A stretch of 64,000 nucleotides of DNA. Origin: Bremerella volcania. GTDB lineage: Bacteria > Planctomycetota > Planctomycetia > Pirellulales > Pirellulaceae. The notes below the pieces were generated by a model. The model made no database searches. It was given only the letters and a program-made list of their open reading frames with translations, and had not been told where the DNA came from. Location of the stretch: positions 2,232,001 through 2,296,000 of the forward strand of contig NZ_CP036289.1 of the NCBI RefSeq assembly GCF_007748115.1. The letters are read 5' to 3'. Of this stretch, positions 37,490 to 47,356 are shown in pieces. Position numbers and translations under genes: made by a program. Positions within the stretch are counted from its first letter, which is position 1; the number at the start of each line of letters is the position of its first letter.

Positions 37490-38434
37490 TTACGCAACCG
37501 CAACACTGAGCAATCGCAGAGGGAGCAAGAATAGCTCTTTCACGTCGACGGGTTGAAAACCGAAGCGTCGATAGAGAGCCATGGCTGGGGTATTCCTTTG
37601 GTCGACCCCCGTAATGGTGGATCGGCACCCCAGGAATTGGGCTAGTTGCAGAACGAAGCGAATCATTTCGCTCCCCAGTCCCAACTGCCGGTAGCGCGGC
37701 TTCAAGCCGAAGTAAATCAGTTCCAACTGCTGGGGCTCGGCATGATGGGCGGTAATGACGACTCCCATCATCTCGCCGTCGTTCTCAAGTGTGTACCAGT
37801 TGTACGTCGAGCGACCACTGGTGGCGTGATAGCCGTCCAGAACGTCCTCGACCTCGCGCATGCTATCCAGTTCAGGGCAGTCCAGGCTGTTCTCGTAGGT
37901 TTGGGCGACCAGCGTACGGAACGCCTCGGAGCGAAAGTCTTCGCAGCGGCGAAAAGTCAAGTGACTGCTGGGAGGCTCGGCATGGGTATCTTCGGTGAGC
38001 GCTTCGAGGTGGCTAAGAAGCGTGATCGATCGAAAGCCGCTAGCGGCGAGCAGGTTGCCGGCGGCCCGGTTCTCTTGCCCGACCAGGCTTTGCAGCAGGT
38101 GGCATTCACGCTGCTTGCCGAACTGGATCGCTCGTTGAATGAGTAAATCGGCGGTGGAGTCCGGTTCTTCGGAGAGAATACCCGGCCCCCATACAGTGCC
38201 TATCTTTCCTGGCTGACTCAAACACCAGATGGAAGAGACGACCCGATTGCCACGTGTCGCGGTCATGAGCCCGTCGAAACTGATTTTGCCCTGCTTTTCT
38301 GCTGCCAGCAGCGCCGTGACGCGGCCTCGGTGGGCATGCCGCGAGCGGCCTCCGGTAGCCATCCACAAGGCGGCACCGTAGTGGTCCGGCGAAGCGGCTG
38401 CAATTTCAGGCTGATCAGGGGCGGTAGGGCTCAT
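37490..38434 (-). CDS. GNAT-family N-acetyltransferase
   Basis: 314 residues from the start at 38434; an earlier ATG at 38473 is possible. The C-terminal half is a GNAT domain with acetyl-CoA loop LKPRYRQLGLGSEMIRFVL (R/Q-x-x-G-x-G/A type) and NTPAMALYRRFGFQPVD. The N-terminal half looks like a degenerate second GNAT domain. Substrate unknown. Confidence 0.75.
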   Translation of the reverse strand: MSPTAPDQPEIAAASPDHYGAALWMATGGRSRHAHRGRVTALLAAEKQGKISFDGLMTATRGNRVVSSIWCLSQPGKIGTVWGPGILSEEPDSTADLLIQRAIQFGKQRECHLLQSLVGQENRAAGNLLAASGFRSITLLSHLEALTEDTHAEPPSSHLTFRRCEDFRSEAFRTLVAQTYENSLDCPELDSMREVEDVLDGYHATSGRSTYNWYTLENDGEMMGVVITAHHAEPQQLELIYFGLKPRYRQLGLGSEMIRFVLQLAQFLGCRSTITGVDQRNTPAMALYRRFGFQPVDVKELFLLPLRLLSVAVA

Positions 38435-38599
38435 AATTCCTAGAGTAACAGCGAGGCCCGCTTGTGTCTTCATTGATTTTGCCGCACGATCGCCCAGGTT
38501 TCGCTTTCCTTCTTTGGGTGGATGCGGGACAATGAGAGCGGCAAGGTAAATTGGTCAGACGTGAAAGCGTTGTGGCGGAACCCAGAGAAGGAGAATCTT

Positions 38600-39703
38600 A
38601 TGCGGACACGATATTTGCTCGGACTGTCCATCGTTTTGGGAGGGATTCTTCTTATCGCTCCGAAAACAGTCATGGCTCAAGGAGCCCTCGATAAACTCGG
38701 AGACATTCTCAACCAGGTACAACAAAATCGTCCCGATCGTCCCGCACGACCGGTGCCAGAGACCACCATCGTGCAGCGTCCTTATTTGGGCGCGATGCTC
38801 GACACGGTTGCCGGGGACCTCCCACCGGGTCAACCTCGCGGGGTGCTCGTCACTAAGGTGAACCCTGGCGGCCCTGCTGAAAAAGCGGGTTTGAAGGAGG
38901 GGGACCGCATCCTGGCGTTCAACGATAAATCGTTCACCACGATTGAAGAGGTCGGCAAGTGGATGGAAACGATGAATCCGGGGGACAAAGTGATCCTCCA
39001 GGTCATTCGCGGCAACGAACGTACCGTCGGCCTGACGTTGACGATCGGAAGCCGTGACGTCGAGGTCCCTGTGCGACCCACCACGCCCCGGCCGCCCCGT
39101 CCGTACGATCCGCTGGATGTCGAAGGAAACATGCCGCGACCCGCCGATCCACTTCCACCTCCGCAGGTCGATGATTCGCCGCGCGTGCTAGGTGTTCGCG
39201 TTGTTCCGCTCACCGATCAGATCCGCGCCCAAACGGGGATCTCGGTTCGCCGCGGAGCCTACGTTGAAAGCGTCAGCCGTGGTAGCGTGGCCGATCAAGC
39301 GAACATCCCCGTTGGCGCCGTGATCGTGGCCTACGATGGCCGGCGCGTCGACGACGCAGTCGGACTGATTCAGTTGGTTCGAAACTCGCCAGCCGATCGT
39401 ATGATTCCGGTTAACTATTACTACGGTAATCGTATGGAGTCGACGGAACTCTTCTTTGGCGACCCGCGAACATTGCCTGCCCAGCCTGGTCCTGGCGGCA
39501 CTCCCGCTTACGGCGATGATCGCCCAGCCCTGCGGATTTTGCAAAAGGCGATGGAAGCGATGGAAAGTGGCGGCGAATTACCCGGCGGAATCGCGACGCA
39601 GGAACAAGTCGATTCGTTGAGTCGCCGCGTGCGAGACCTCGAACAAGAGGTCCGTCAGCTGCGCGAAGAACTCCGCACCCTCAAATCGTCACGCGATCTG
39701 TAA
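38600..39703 (+). CDS. Exported protein with two PDZ domains and C-terminal coiled coil
   Basis: 367 residues from ATG 38600 (GAGAAGGAG upstream), signal peptide ending at VMAQ. PDZ 1 (about 60-150) has GVLVTKVNPGGPAEKAGLKE and GDRILAFNDKS; a Pro-rich linker follows; PDZ 2 (about 195-285) has GAYVESVSRGSVADQANIPV and VIVAYDGRRVDD. The C-terminus is a heptad-like coiled coil (LSRRVRDLEQEVRQLREELR). There is no protease domain, so it is probably a periplasmic scaffold or adaptor. A terminator follows. Confidence 0.8.
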   Translation: MRTRYLLGLSIVLGGILLIAPKTVMAQGALDKLGDILNQVQQNRPDRPARPVPETTIVQRPYLGAMLDTVAGDLPPGQPRGVLVTKVNPGGPAEKAGLKEGDRILAFNDKSFTTIEEVGKWMETMNPGDKVILQVIRGNERTVGLTLTIGSRDVEVPVRPTTPRPPRPYDPLDVEGNMPRPADPLPPPQVDDSPRVLGVRVVPLTDQIRAQTGISVRRGAYVESVSRGSVADQANIPVGAVIVAYDGRRVDDAVGLIQLVRNSPADRMIPVNYYYGNRMESTELFFGDPRTLPAQPGPGGTPAYGDDRPALRILQKAMEAMESGGELPGGIATQEQVDSLSRRVRDLEQEVRQLREELRTLKSSRDL

Positions 39704-39725
39704 CGATTCGTTGTTCTCACATGGG

Positions 39726-39753
39726 AAAAGGGTTTCGCTAGAAGCCCTTTTTT
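39726..39753 (+). terminator. Intrinsic terminator after the PDZ gene
   Basis: An 11-bp stem with one G-U pair (39726-39736 with 39741-39751), tetraloop GCTA and a T run, 23 bases after the stop. Confidence 0.85.
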
Positions 39754-39792
39754 CGTGCGCTGGCAACGTGAAGCGAAAGACGAGCCTGATTC

Positions 39793-40689
39793 TTAAACCG
39801 ACTTGACCGGAAATTCGTGAGCGAACTGGCGAACGTGCTCTTTAAAACGATCCAGCAGTTTGCATTGGAAGCGGTATGGATTCCAGATCATGGCGATCGT
39901 GCGGGTAGGCTTGGTGCCGAATAGTGATCGATAAACGCGACGCTTGCTGGTATCCAACTGTTTTGCCATCTCGGGAATCATCGAAACTCCATGCCGCAAG
40001 GAAACAAGTTCCTGGACCGTTGCCAGCTGGCTGGTACGTTCGACGGAAACCGGGTTGAACGAGCGGTGACGGCAAAAGGTAACGATGTTATCCGACAGGC
40101 AGTGAGCTTCATCCAGCAGGATAAAAGGGTACGGTTCGACGTCGGCCAGCTTGATCTGCTTCTTCGCGCAAAGTGGGTGATCGACCGGCAACACCAGCAG
40201 TAGTTCTTCGTCGAACAGCGACTCCACTTCCAAGTGCTTGGCCGAAATCGGCAGCGCGAGGATCGCCAGATCGATCTCCCCTTGCTGGCACCGACGCAAC
40301 AAATTGTCGGTCGTGTCTTCCTGGACGGTCAGATGCGCTTTGGGAAACGACTCGGCAAAAGGACTGAGCATCTCAGGCAAAAAGAACGGAGCGATCGTCG
40401 GAATCGCCCCCAGGCGAATGCGTCCACTTTCGCCATCGTCGGAAATCTCGGCCTTGGTGTCCTCGACCAAAGACACGATCCGATGCGCCCTGGGAAGTAA
40501 TAGCTGCCCGGCATCGGTCAGCGTGACTTTGCGTGACTGTCGCTCGAACAGTGGTTGCCCTAACGCTTCTTCCAGCCGGGCAATCGAGCGGCTCAATGCC
40601 GGCTGCGAGATCGCCAGGCACTCGGCTGCCCGGGTGAAGTTGCCGAGTTCGGCGACTTTAAGAAACTGCTGAAGTTGCTCGATTTCCAT
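39793..40689 (-). CDS. oxyR: OxyR-type LysR-family peroxide sensor
   Basis: 298 residues. N-terminal LysR helix-turn-helix ([39 protein letters not shown]) and a substrate-binding-like C-terminal domain. It has Cys197 and Cys206 in [11 protein letters not shown], exactly the C-x8-C spacing of the OxyR redox pair (E. coli Cys199/Cys208). Such regulators form a disulfide with peroxide and activate protective genes. msrB lies 111 bases upstream on the same strand, which fits an oxidative-stress role. The OxyR call is by the cysteines and not by a full alignment. Confidence 0.8.
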   Translation of the reverse strand: MEIEQLQQFLKVAELGNFTRAAECLAISQPALSRSIARLEEALGQPLFERQSRKVTLTDAGQLLLPRAHRIVSLVEDTKAEISDDGESGRIRLGAIPTIAPFFLPEMLSPFAESFPKAHLTVQEDTTDNLLRRCQQGEIDLAILALPISAKHLEVESLFDEELLLVLPVDHPLCAKKQIKLADVEPYPFILLDEAHCLSDNIVTFCRHRSFNPVSVERTSQLATVQELVSLRHGVSMIPEMAKQLDTSKRRVYRSLFGTKPTRTIAMIWNPYRFQCKLLDRFKEHVRQFAHEFPVKSV

Positions 40690-40800
40690 TGGCGTGGCCC
40701 GCGGTGTCTGATCAATGCAAACAATACATGGTGCGGGCAGTTATTATGCAAGACATGCATCTCGGCTGCCATGCCCACGGTGGCCAAATCGCTGGTCGAT

Positions 40801-41196
40801 CTACTTGCGACGAATCACCTCCGGCAGGGGGGCACCTTCAGGAATGAAACGCATCGATATCGAGTTCACGCAGTGGCGGGTATCCTTCGAGGTGAATCCT
40901 TCGCCCTCGAAGACATGCCCGAGATGCCCTCCGCAGTTGGCACACACGATTTCGGTTCGGCGTCCGTCGGCATCGGGGACACGTTTCACGGCGTCGGGAA
41001 GATGCTCGTCAAAGCTTGGCCAGCCGCAACCGCTGTGGAATTTGTCTTCCGAGTGATAAATGGGCATGTTGCACTGACGGCAAATGAACGTGCCATATTC
41101 CTCGTGGTCGGTGTATTCGCCAGTGTGCGGGTACTCGGTCCCCTTGTGATGAATCACATGGCGTTCGGAGTCGTTGAGTTCGTTGTACTCAGTCAT
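40801..41196 (-). CDS. msrB: Peptide-methionine (R)-S-oxide reductase
   Basis: 131 residues. Zinc-binding CRQC (39-42) and CANC (85-88), resolving Cys57 in SGCGWPSF, and catalytic Cys109 in RHCVNSISMRF are all present. It reduces methionine-R-sulfoxide in proteins. No signal peptide, so cytosolic. It is on the same strand as the OxyR-type regulator, 111 bases upstream of it. Confidence 0.95.
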   Translation of the reverse strand: MTEYNELNDSERHVIHHKGTEYPHTGEYTDHEEYGTFICRQCNMPIYHSEDKFHSGCGWPSFDEHLPDAVKRVPDADGRRTEIVCANCGGHLGHVFEGEGFTSKDTRHCVNSISMRFIPEGAPLPEVIRRK

Positions 41197-41446
41197 GGAA
41201 TCGACCTGTCGATGTACTTAGAGTCGTCGTAGGTTTCTAGTCACCTAATTCTAGGCTTTCACGATTTACCGGCTACCGAGTTGAGTTGTGTTAGAAATAA
41301 AGCCAGCTTTTCAAAAATAAGATTGCATCGGTTGTCGCAGATCTTTATAGTTTGCAAATCGGGTGACTTGCAAACCGGGCAGACGTTTGCCGAAACCCGC
41401 GACACTTCCATCTTTTCATGTTCTCTATTCTCTGGAAGGTGTTTTC

Positions 41447-42337
41447 ATGGCACGTACGTACCCCGCGTATCGCGGTTTTACGCTGGTCGAGTTGTTGGTG
41501 GTGATTGCCATCATCGGCGTATTGATTGCCCTGCTCTTGCCTGCGGTGCAGCAAGCCCGCGAAGCAGCTCGACGAATTCAGTGCACCAATAACATGAAGC
41601 AAATTGGGCTTGCGCTGCACAACTATCACGATACCTTCCTGCGGCTGCCCTACGGCAGCCATCACGCCAATCGCTGGGGTTGGCAGCCACGCATGATGGC
41701 GTTCATGGAAATGGGGAACGCTTACGAGCAACTCGATTTCAGCATTAACTCCTGGCAGGGAACCAACATCGATATCATTCGCGCCGTGCAGCCTCCGTTT
41801 CTATGCCCTTCGGATCCTTTCGGAGAAGAGGTGCTTGAAGAAGAGAGCTTCGCCGGACCTACATGGATCATTTCTCAGTCCGACTATGCGGCTTGCATTG
41901 GCGACTATCGCAACTCGACGGGAGTGGGTGAAGACCCAACTTATGGCAACGTGGGTGGTACCAATACTCAGGTTCGCGGCATGATCGGTCGTTGGGGTTG
42001 GGCAGCCAATTTCCGCGACGTGACCGACGGGTTGAGCAACACCATTTGTGTCGGCGAGTGCGTCGGAGCGTTCTGCATCACTCAGAATTTTGGCACCCAA
42101 ACATTCGCCACAACGGCCCATCCCATCAACTTCATGAACAAATCGCTGCAGGCAGATATTCCTGATCAGGCGAATCCACGCTGGGACGAATCGATCGGCT
42201 TTCGCAGTTTCCATCCTGGTGGAGCCATGTTTCAGATGGGGGACGGTTCGGTGCGTTTCCTCGCCGATACGATCGATGGCACAACCTATCGCGGGTTTGC
42301 GTCACGCGGTGGAGGGGAAGTCTTGGCCACGAATTAG
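41447..42337 (+). CDS. DUF1559 pseudopilin-like protein (H-X9-DG)
   Basis: 296 residues from ATG 41447 (GGAAGG upstream). N-terminal prepilin signature [20 protein letters not shown] followed by [15 protein letters not shown]-terminal H-x9-DG motif [12 protein letters not shown]. These proteins are very abundant in planctomycetes, cleaved by a prepilin peptidase and probably part of a secretion or surface apparatus. A lipoprotein gene follows after 51 bases, the usual pair. Confidence 0.92.
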   Translation: MARTYPAYRGFTLVELLVVIAIIGVLIALLLPAVQQAREAARRIQCTNNMKQIGLALHNYHDTFLRLPYGSHHANRWGWQPRMMAFMEMGNAYEQLDFSINSWQGTNIDIIRAVQPPFLCPSDPFGEEVLEEESFAGPTWIISQSDYAACIGDYRNSTGVGEDPTYGNVGGTNTQVRGMIGRWGWAANFRDVTDGLSNTICVGECVGAFCITQNFGTQTFATTAHPINFMNKSLQADIPDQANPRWDESIGFRSFHPGGAMFQMGDGSVRFLADTIDGTTYRGFASRGGGEVLATN

Positions 42338-42388
42338 ACACGTATTGATTGGGCGACAAAGCGTTTTCGGGAAGATGGTGAGTGTAAT

Positions 42389-42838
42389 ATGGTCCGCACC
42401 TTAATGATTTGCCTGGCAGCAGGGCTCTTACCGGGATGTATCGATTCCGGGCGGCCACCCATGGGGACCGTCGAAGGAACGGTTACCTTCGAGGGAAAGC
42501 CCGTGTCCGAGGGATCAATCATCTTCGAAGTCAGTGGTGCCCGTCCAGCGACCGGAAAGATCAAGGATGGGAAGATCGTCGAAGTCACCACGTTCGAGCC
42601 CAATGATGGAGTCGCAGTCGGGGAAGCTGCCGTTGCGGTTTATGCGACCTCGGGCGAATCCGTTTCTGCGGTCACGGCCTCGCCGGATGTTGGCCAGGCG
42701 AAATTGGCCAAAGGGTACATGGGGTCGGGCCAGGCTTCGCTTATTCCCGATCGATACAACAATCCCTCCACGAGCCAACTATCCTGCGAGATCCAGCCGG
42801 GTAAGAACCACGTGGAATTCGAATTGACCAAAAATTAG
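42389..42838 (+). CDS. Small lipoprotein with carboxypeptidase-regulatory-like domain
   Basis: 149 residues. Signal peptide with lipobox-like LLPGC (residues 13-17). The rest has VEGTVTFEGKPVSEGSIIFE, a beta-sandwich resembling transthyretin-like or carboxypeptidase regulatory domains. Such proteins commonly accompany DUF1559 genes. Precise role unknown. Confidence 0.75.
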   Translation: MVRTLMICLAAGLLPGCIDSGRPPMGTVEGTVTFEGKPVSEGSIIFEVSGARPATGKIKDGKIVEVTTFEPNDGVAVGEAAVAVYATSGESVSAVTASPDVGQAKLAKGYMGSGQASLIPDRYNNPSTSQLSCEIQPGKNHVEFELTKN

Positions 42839-42943
42839 CCGCGTTTGTCGTGACAATTTCGTTGCTCCTTTGGCAGTATTGGCTTAAACAGTAGGTGGCT
42901 ACAAGCCCCGTTCGTGCCAGCCAGCTGACGAAGGAGGACTCTG

Positions 42944-44392
42944 GTGAGTCGAATCATCCCCTTGCTGTTTTTCGCGACTGTTGTCTTTTCGGTCGAATCA
43001 CTCTTCGCTCAAACGGAAACGGTCGATGATCCGGTTGCTCGCGGAAGAGAACTCTTTCTGCACCAGTGGACGCCAGGCGATAAGCTGAGCCCCAAGGGAG
43101 ACGGCTTGGGGCCGATGTTCAACGGCAAGAGCTGCGTTGAATGTCATTCGCTGGGAGGCGTTGGCGGGAGTGGTGAAAAGAAACGTAACGCTCAGTTTCT
43201 CTCTTTCCTGCCCGAGTCTGGCAAGTTCACCGACGACGTGATCAAAGGCTTTCTCGGTCACTTGAAGAATATGCATCCTGATTTTGTCGACGATAAGGAT
43301 CAATTCTCGTTCGGAGTGCTGCTGCATCGGCAAAGTACGACCCCCGAATATGCGGAGATCCATGACGAAGTCACGGAGCCCCTTCCATCCAATTTCGATT
43401 CTCGACTTCGCATTCGGCGGATGCTCAGCAAGCGGAACATTCGCCCCGTCGATGCTCTGCCTCTTACGCTAGTGACCTACCAAGACGGGCTTCAATACGC
43501 TTTGGCTGAACGCAATCCGCCGCAGTTGTTTGGTCTCGATGAGATTGATCGCGGTATTACCGAAGGAGACTTGCAGCAGATCGTGGCGGCTCAAGAGAAA
43601 AGCCGCACAGGGGTCTCGGGTCGGATGGCTGGCAAGTTTGGTTGGCGCGGGCAGATGCGAAGCCTGGATCTGTTCATCAAAGGAGCGTGTGCGACGGAGT
43701 TAGGTCTTCAAGTTCACGAATTTGAACAAACCAAAGATCCTCTTCGCAAAGAGTACAAGTTAAAAGGGAACGACTTAAACCAAGAGCAGGTAGGCGATCT
43801 GATTCACTACGTCCGTTCGTTGGATTCGCCGCGACAGATTCGTCCTAATGACCCGAAGCAGCGCGAGTTGGTCGCCGAGGGGAAACAACTATTTACGGGG
43901 ATTGGCTGCGCCGAGTGCCATGTCGAAGACGTTGGTCGAGTATCAGGCGTTTACTCCGACTTCTTGCTGCATAACATGGGCACGCAGTTCGAAGACCCCA
44001 TCCCTGCCGAGCCGATCGCAAAATTCGTCGAACGCGAACGGATGGACGTGATTACCAGTTACCATGGAATGCGGCGTCGCGCGATCACGACCGAACTGGT
44101 CAAAACGATGGAAGTCGGACCCGAGCAGCATACCGAGTACAAAACGCCGCCGCTGTGGGGCGTTGCGGACTCGGCCCCATACCTGCATGACGGACGCGCG
44201 ACGACGCTACGGGCCGCGATCGAATGGCACGGAGGCGAAGCCTACTCGTCGTTTCGACGATTCTCGCTGATGAGCGAAGAGAAGCAGTTCAGCTTGCTCC
44301 AATTCCTGGAGTCGCTCAAAGCTCCCGAAAACGCGGAAGAAGCACCTGCGGAATTGATCGACACCGTAGCGCATGTCGTGCCGTCTTCGTGA
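42944..44392 (+). CDS. Di-haem oxidoreductase family protein, copy 1
   Basis: 482 residues from GTG with AAGGAGGA upstream. A signal peptide is present. Two c-haem sites: CVECH (64-68) and CAECH (322-326). YKTPPLWGVADSAPYLHDGR and AAIEWHGGEA are typical of di-haem peroxidase-like or DHOR enzymes. It would be periplasmic, passing electrons between the two haems. It aligns without gaps over its first 330 residues with the next gene, marking a tandem duplication. Confidence 0.88.
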   Translation: MSRIIPLLFFATVVFSVESLFAQTETVDDPVARGRELFLHQWTPGDKLSPKGDGLGPMFNGKSCVECHSLGGVGGSGEKKRNAQFLSFLPESGKFTDDVIKGFLGHLKNMHPDFVDDKDQFSFGVLLHRQSTTPEYAEIHDEVTEPLPSNFDSRLRIRRMLSKRNIRPVDALPLTLVTYQDGLQYALAERNPPQLFGLDEIDRGITEGDLQQIVAAQEKSRTGVSGRMAGKFGWRGQMRSLDLFIKGACATELGLQVHEFEQTKDPLRKEYKLKGNDLNQEQVGDLIHYVRSLDSPRQIRPNDPKQRELVAEGKQLFTGIGCAECHVEDVGRVSGVYSDFLLHNMGTQFEDPIPAEPIAKFVERERMDVITSYHGMRRRAITTELVKTMEVGPEQHTEYKTPPLWGVADSAPYLHDGRATTLRAAIEWHGGEAYSSFRRFSLMSEEKQFSLLQFLESLKAPENAEEAPAELIDTVAHVVPSS

Positions 44393-44558
44393 TTCCCATC
44401 GCGATTGATCGATGCATTCCAGCGAGCTTTACCCACCAACGGTTTGGTAAAGCCATCCAGCAAAATGTTTGCCAGCGATGTAGCAATTGCATAAACAAGT
44501 AAGGGGGGTGTCCCCCCGCTTCAGGCTGCCACCTTGCTTCGTTGGAAAGGGAATCAAG

Positions 44559-46049
44559 ATGACCCGACTCACGTCACTTCTCACTCTGATCGTACTTCTC
44601 GCGATCAGTGCACCCGCGTTCGCCCAATTTGAAACCCCGGAGGAAACGGTGGCCCGCGGCCGCGAATTGTTCGTCCATCAGTGGGTGCCAGGTGACAAGT
44701 TGAGTCCCAACGGTGACGGTCTCGGCCCTTTGTACAACGCGACCAGTTGCGTGGCGTGTCACGCCCAGGGCGGTGTGGGAGGAAGCGGCCCGAAGGATCA
44801 CAACGCCCAGATGCTGGCGATCGTGCCCGAGCCGGGACAACTCAACAAGCGGACCATAAGGTCGTTTCTCAGTCGACTGAAGACGATGCATCCGGAGTTT
44901 GTCGACTCCGAGGGAAGCTATTACACCGGTATCCTGCTGCACCGCTACAGCACGACGCCGGAGTACGCCGAGGTGCACCAGAAGGTGACCACGCCGCTGG
45001 AAGAAACGATCGAAACGCGTAAGCGAATTCGTCGCATGCTCAACCGCCGCGGCATTTCCGAGATTTCGTTGTTGCCGTTAAGCCTTGTGATTAACGACCA
45101 CGATATGCAGTACGCCCTGGCCGAACGCAACCCGCCGCAGCTCTTCGGCACGCATCTGATCGCTACGATGATCGATGACGGCGATATCGAAGCCATCGCC
45201 CGGCAGCAGATCCAAAGCAAAAACGGCGTCTCCGGGCGCTTTACGGGACGATTTGGTTGGCGCGGGCAGCTGGAAGATCTCGATCTTTTCATCAAAGGTG
45301 CCTGTGCCGCGGAAGTCGGACTACAGGTTCAAGAGATGAACCAATCGAAAGACCCGCTGAAACCAGACTACCAGCTTAAGGGTACCGATCTTACGCCGGA
45401 GCAAACCTCCCATTTAGTGGCCTTTGTGCGTTCGCTTCCTCGCCCCGAGCAAGTCATGCCGGAAGATCCCAACGAGCGAAGCTACGTCAATCAGGGAGCG
45501 GTCCTGTTCGATGCGATTGGCTGTGCCGAGTGTCATGTAAAAGACGTCGGGCAACTCAGCGGCGTCTTCTCCGACTTTTTATTGCACGATATGGGATCGG
45601 AATTCGAGGACCCGATTCCCGCCAAGAAGGTCAAAGCAACGGAAGTTACCGCCGGCATGACGATGCCTTCCTACTACGGCTCCGAGCCGATTCGATACAC
45701 CGAGACTTTCTACACGGTCGAAGAGCAGAATCACTACAAGGAATACCGCACGCCGCCGCTGTGGGGCGTTGCCGACTCGGCCCCTTACATGCACGACGGC
45801 CGGGCAACTTCGCTACGGGCAGCCATTGAATGGCACGGCGGCGAGGCGCTCGCATCGCGGGCCAACTTCGCTCAGCTTAGCGAAGAGGAGCAACTCGCGA
45901 TCCTGAAGTTCCTCGACTCCCTTAAGGCCCCCAAAACCGCTGAAGAAGTCCCCAGTCGGATTACCAGCGATGAAGCGGACGAGCCCGGCGGTGAGAGGAT
46001 TTCCAGCATCCCTAGTGGTACAATTGAAGTCGTGGCGGCGCGAAAGTAG
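44559..46049 (+). CDS. Di-haem oxidoreductase family protein, copy 2
   Basis: 496 residues from ATG 44559 (GGAAAGGG upstream). Signal peptide; haem sites CVACH (64-68) and CAECH (322-326) at the same residue numbers as copy 1. RTPPLWGVADSAPYMHDGRA and SLRAAIEWHGGEA are shared. The two copies diverge in the last third. Substrate or partner unknown. It is separated from copy 1 by 166 bases. Confidence 0.88.
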   Translation: MTRLTSLLTLIVLLAISAPAFAQFETPEETVARGRELFVHQWVPGDKLSPNGDGLGPLYNATSCVACHAQGGVGGSGPKDHNAQMLAIVPEPGQLNKRTIRSFLSRLKTMHPEFVDSEGSYYTGILLHRYSTTPEYAEVHQKVTTPLEETIETRKRIRRMLNRRGISEISLLPLSLVINDHDMQYALAERNPPQLFGTHLIATMIDDGDIEAIARQQIQSKNGVSGRFTGRFGWRGQLEDLDLFIKGACAAEVGLQVQEMNQSKDPLKPDYQLKGTDLTPEQTSHLVAFVRSLPRPEQVMPEDPNERSYVNQGAVLFDAIGCAECHVKDVGQLSGVFSDFLLHDMGSEFEDPIPAKKVKATEVTAGMTMPSYYGSEPIRYTETFYTVEEQNHYKEYRTPPLWGVADSAPYMHDGRATSLRAAIEWHGGEALASRANFAQLSEEEQLAILKFLDSLKAPKTAEEVPSRITSDEADEPGGERISSIPSGTIEVVAARK

Positions 46050-46092
46050 GTTCGCCACGAGCTACTTTGACTGATACTCCTGAGGATCTGGT

Positions 46093-47352
46093 ATGCAAAA
46101 TTGGGCACCCCCCTGCCTGCCCTGCTTGTTAGGTAAGTGGCTGATCCTTCTATGCCTGGCAGCGATCAGCTTCTGTGCGAGCCCTCTTTCCGCCCAGCAG
46201 ATGTCGCCGGTCGATGCAACCACGCTCGACGGCAAGGTGATGTGCGGCTATCAGGCTTGGTTCCGTTGCCCGGATGATGGAACCCATTCCGCCTGGCAGC
46301 ACTGGAGTCGCCGACCGACGATCACACCCCAGTCGCTGACCTTCCAGATGTGGCCTGACCTGTCGGAGTTCACTCCCTCGGAAAAGTACGCCGTCCCCGG
46401 CATGAAGTACCCCGACGGGACGCCAGCCTATCTGTATAGCAGTGTGCACCAGCAGACGATCGAGCGGCACTTCCAGTGGATGCAGCAGTACGGGATCGAC
46501 GGTGTGTTCGTGCAGCGATTTCTAGTCAACCTGCGGCAGCCTTCGTTTGATACGATTCTGGAGCACGTCCGCACTTCGGCCCAAGATACGGGACGAACGT
46601 TTGCCGTGTGCTACGATCTGTCAGGCTACCCGGCCGATCGTATCGTGAGCCGGCTGACCGACGATTGGAAACAGCTTTGCGACGAGCGAAAGGTCACCCG
46701 CGACGAGCGTTACCTGGACCATAACGGCCTGCCGGTCGTCTTCATTTGGGGACTCTATCCCGATCGCTTCTCGGCTGATGTGGCCAACCAGCTGATCGAC
46801 TTCTTCCACGAAGAGGGCCCCTACCGCGCGACCGTCATTGGGGGCGTCCCGCCAGATTGGCGGACCGAAAACGACCAGCGCTGGGCCGCGGCGTTTCGCA
46901 AGCTCGACGTGATCAGCCCCTGGAACGTGGGGAACGTCGAGATGCGCGATGGCAAAAAGATCGCCCACACGCGTGTCTGGCAGAAAGATTTTGCTGCCGC
47001 CCAAGAAGCTGGCGCCAAGTTTCTACCGGTCGTCTATCCCGGCTTCAACTGGACGAACTTGAAAGGTCCGCGGGCCGAAAGAGACACGATCCCCCGCCGC
47101 GACGGAGAGTTCTTCTGGGAACAGTTCGTGGCCGCGAAGAAACTGGGCGGTGGGATGGCCTACGTGGCAATGTTCGATGAAGTCGACGAGGCGACGGCGA
47201 TCTTCAAAGTGACCAACGATCCGCCGTTTGAGGCCAACTGCGCGACCTACGAGGGACTTCCATCCGATTGGTATCTGCGGCTGACCGGCGAAGCAGCGAA
47301 GATGATCCGCGGGGAAACGCCCCTGAGCGAGCGAATACCCATCCGGCCTTAG
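46093..47352 (+). CDS. GH71/GH99-like glycoside hydrolase fold protein
   Basis: 419 residues with an N-terminal signal (ILLCLAAISFCASPLSAQ). GYQAWFRCPDDG, YGIDGVFVQRFL, TFAVCYDLSG and MAYVAMFDEVDEATA fit the GH99/GH71-like barrel, which in known members cleaves alpha-mannose or alpha-glucan links. The assignment is family level only. It follows copy 2 of the di-haem pair by 43 bases and may be on the same transcript. Confidence 0.75.
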   Translation: MQNWAPPCLPCLLGKWLILLCLAAISFCASPLSAQQMSPVDATTLDGKVMCGYQAWFRCPDDGTHSAWQHWSRRPTITPQSLTFQMWPDLSEFTPSEKYAVPGMKYPDGTPAYLYSSVHQQTIERHFQWMQQYGIDGVFVQRFLVNLRQPSFDTILEHVRTSAQDTGRTFAVCYDLSGYPADRIVSRLTDDWKQLCDERKVTRDERYLDHNGLPVVFIWGLYPDRFSADVANQLIDFFHEEGPYRATVIGGVPPDWRTENDQRWAAAFRKLDVISPWNVGNVEMRDGKKIAHTRVWQKDFAAAQEAGAKFLPVVYPGFNWTNLKGPRAERDTIPRRDGEFFWEQFVAAKKLGGGMAYVAMFDEVDEATAIFKVTNDPPFEANCATYEGLPSDWYLRLTGEAAKMIRGETPLSERIPIRP

Positions 47353-47356
47353 CTGG

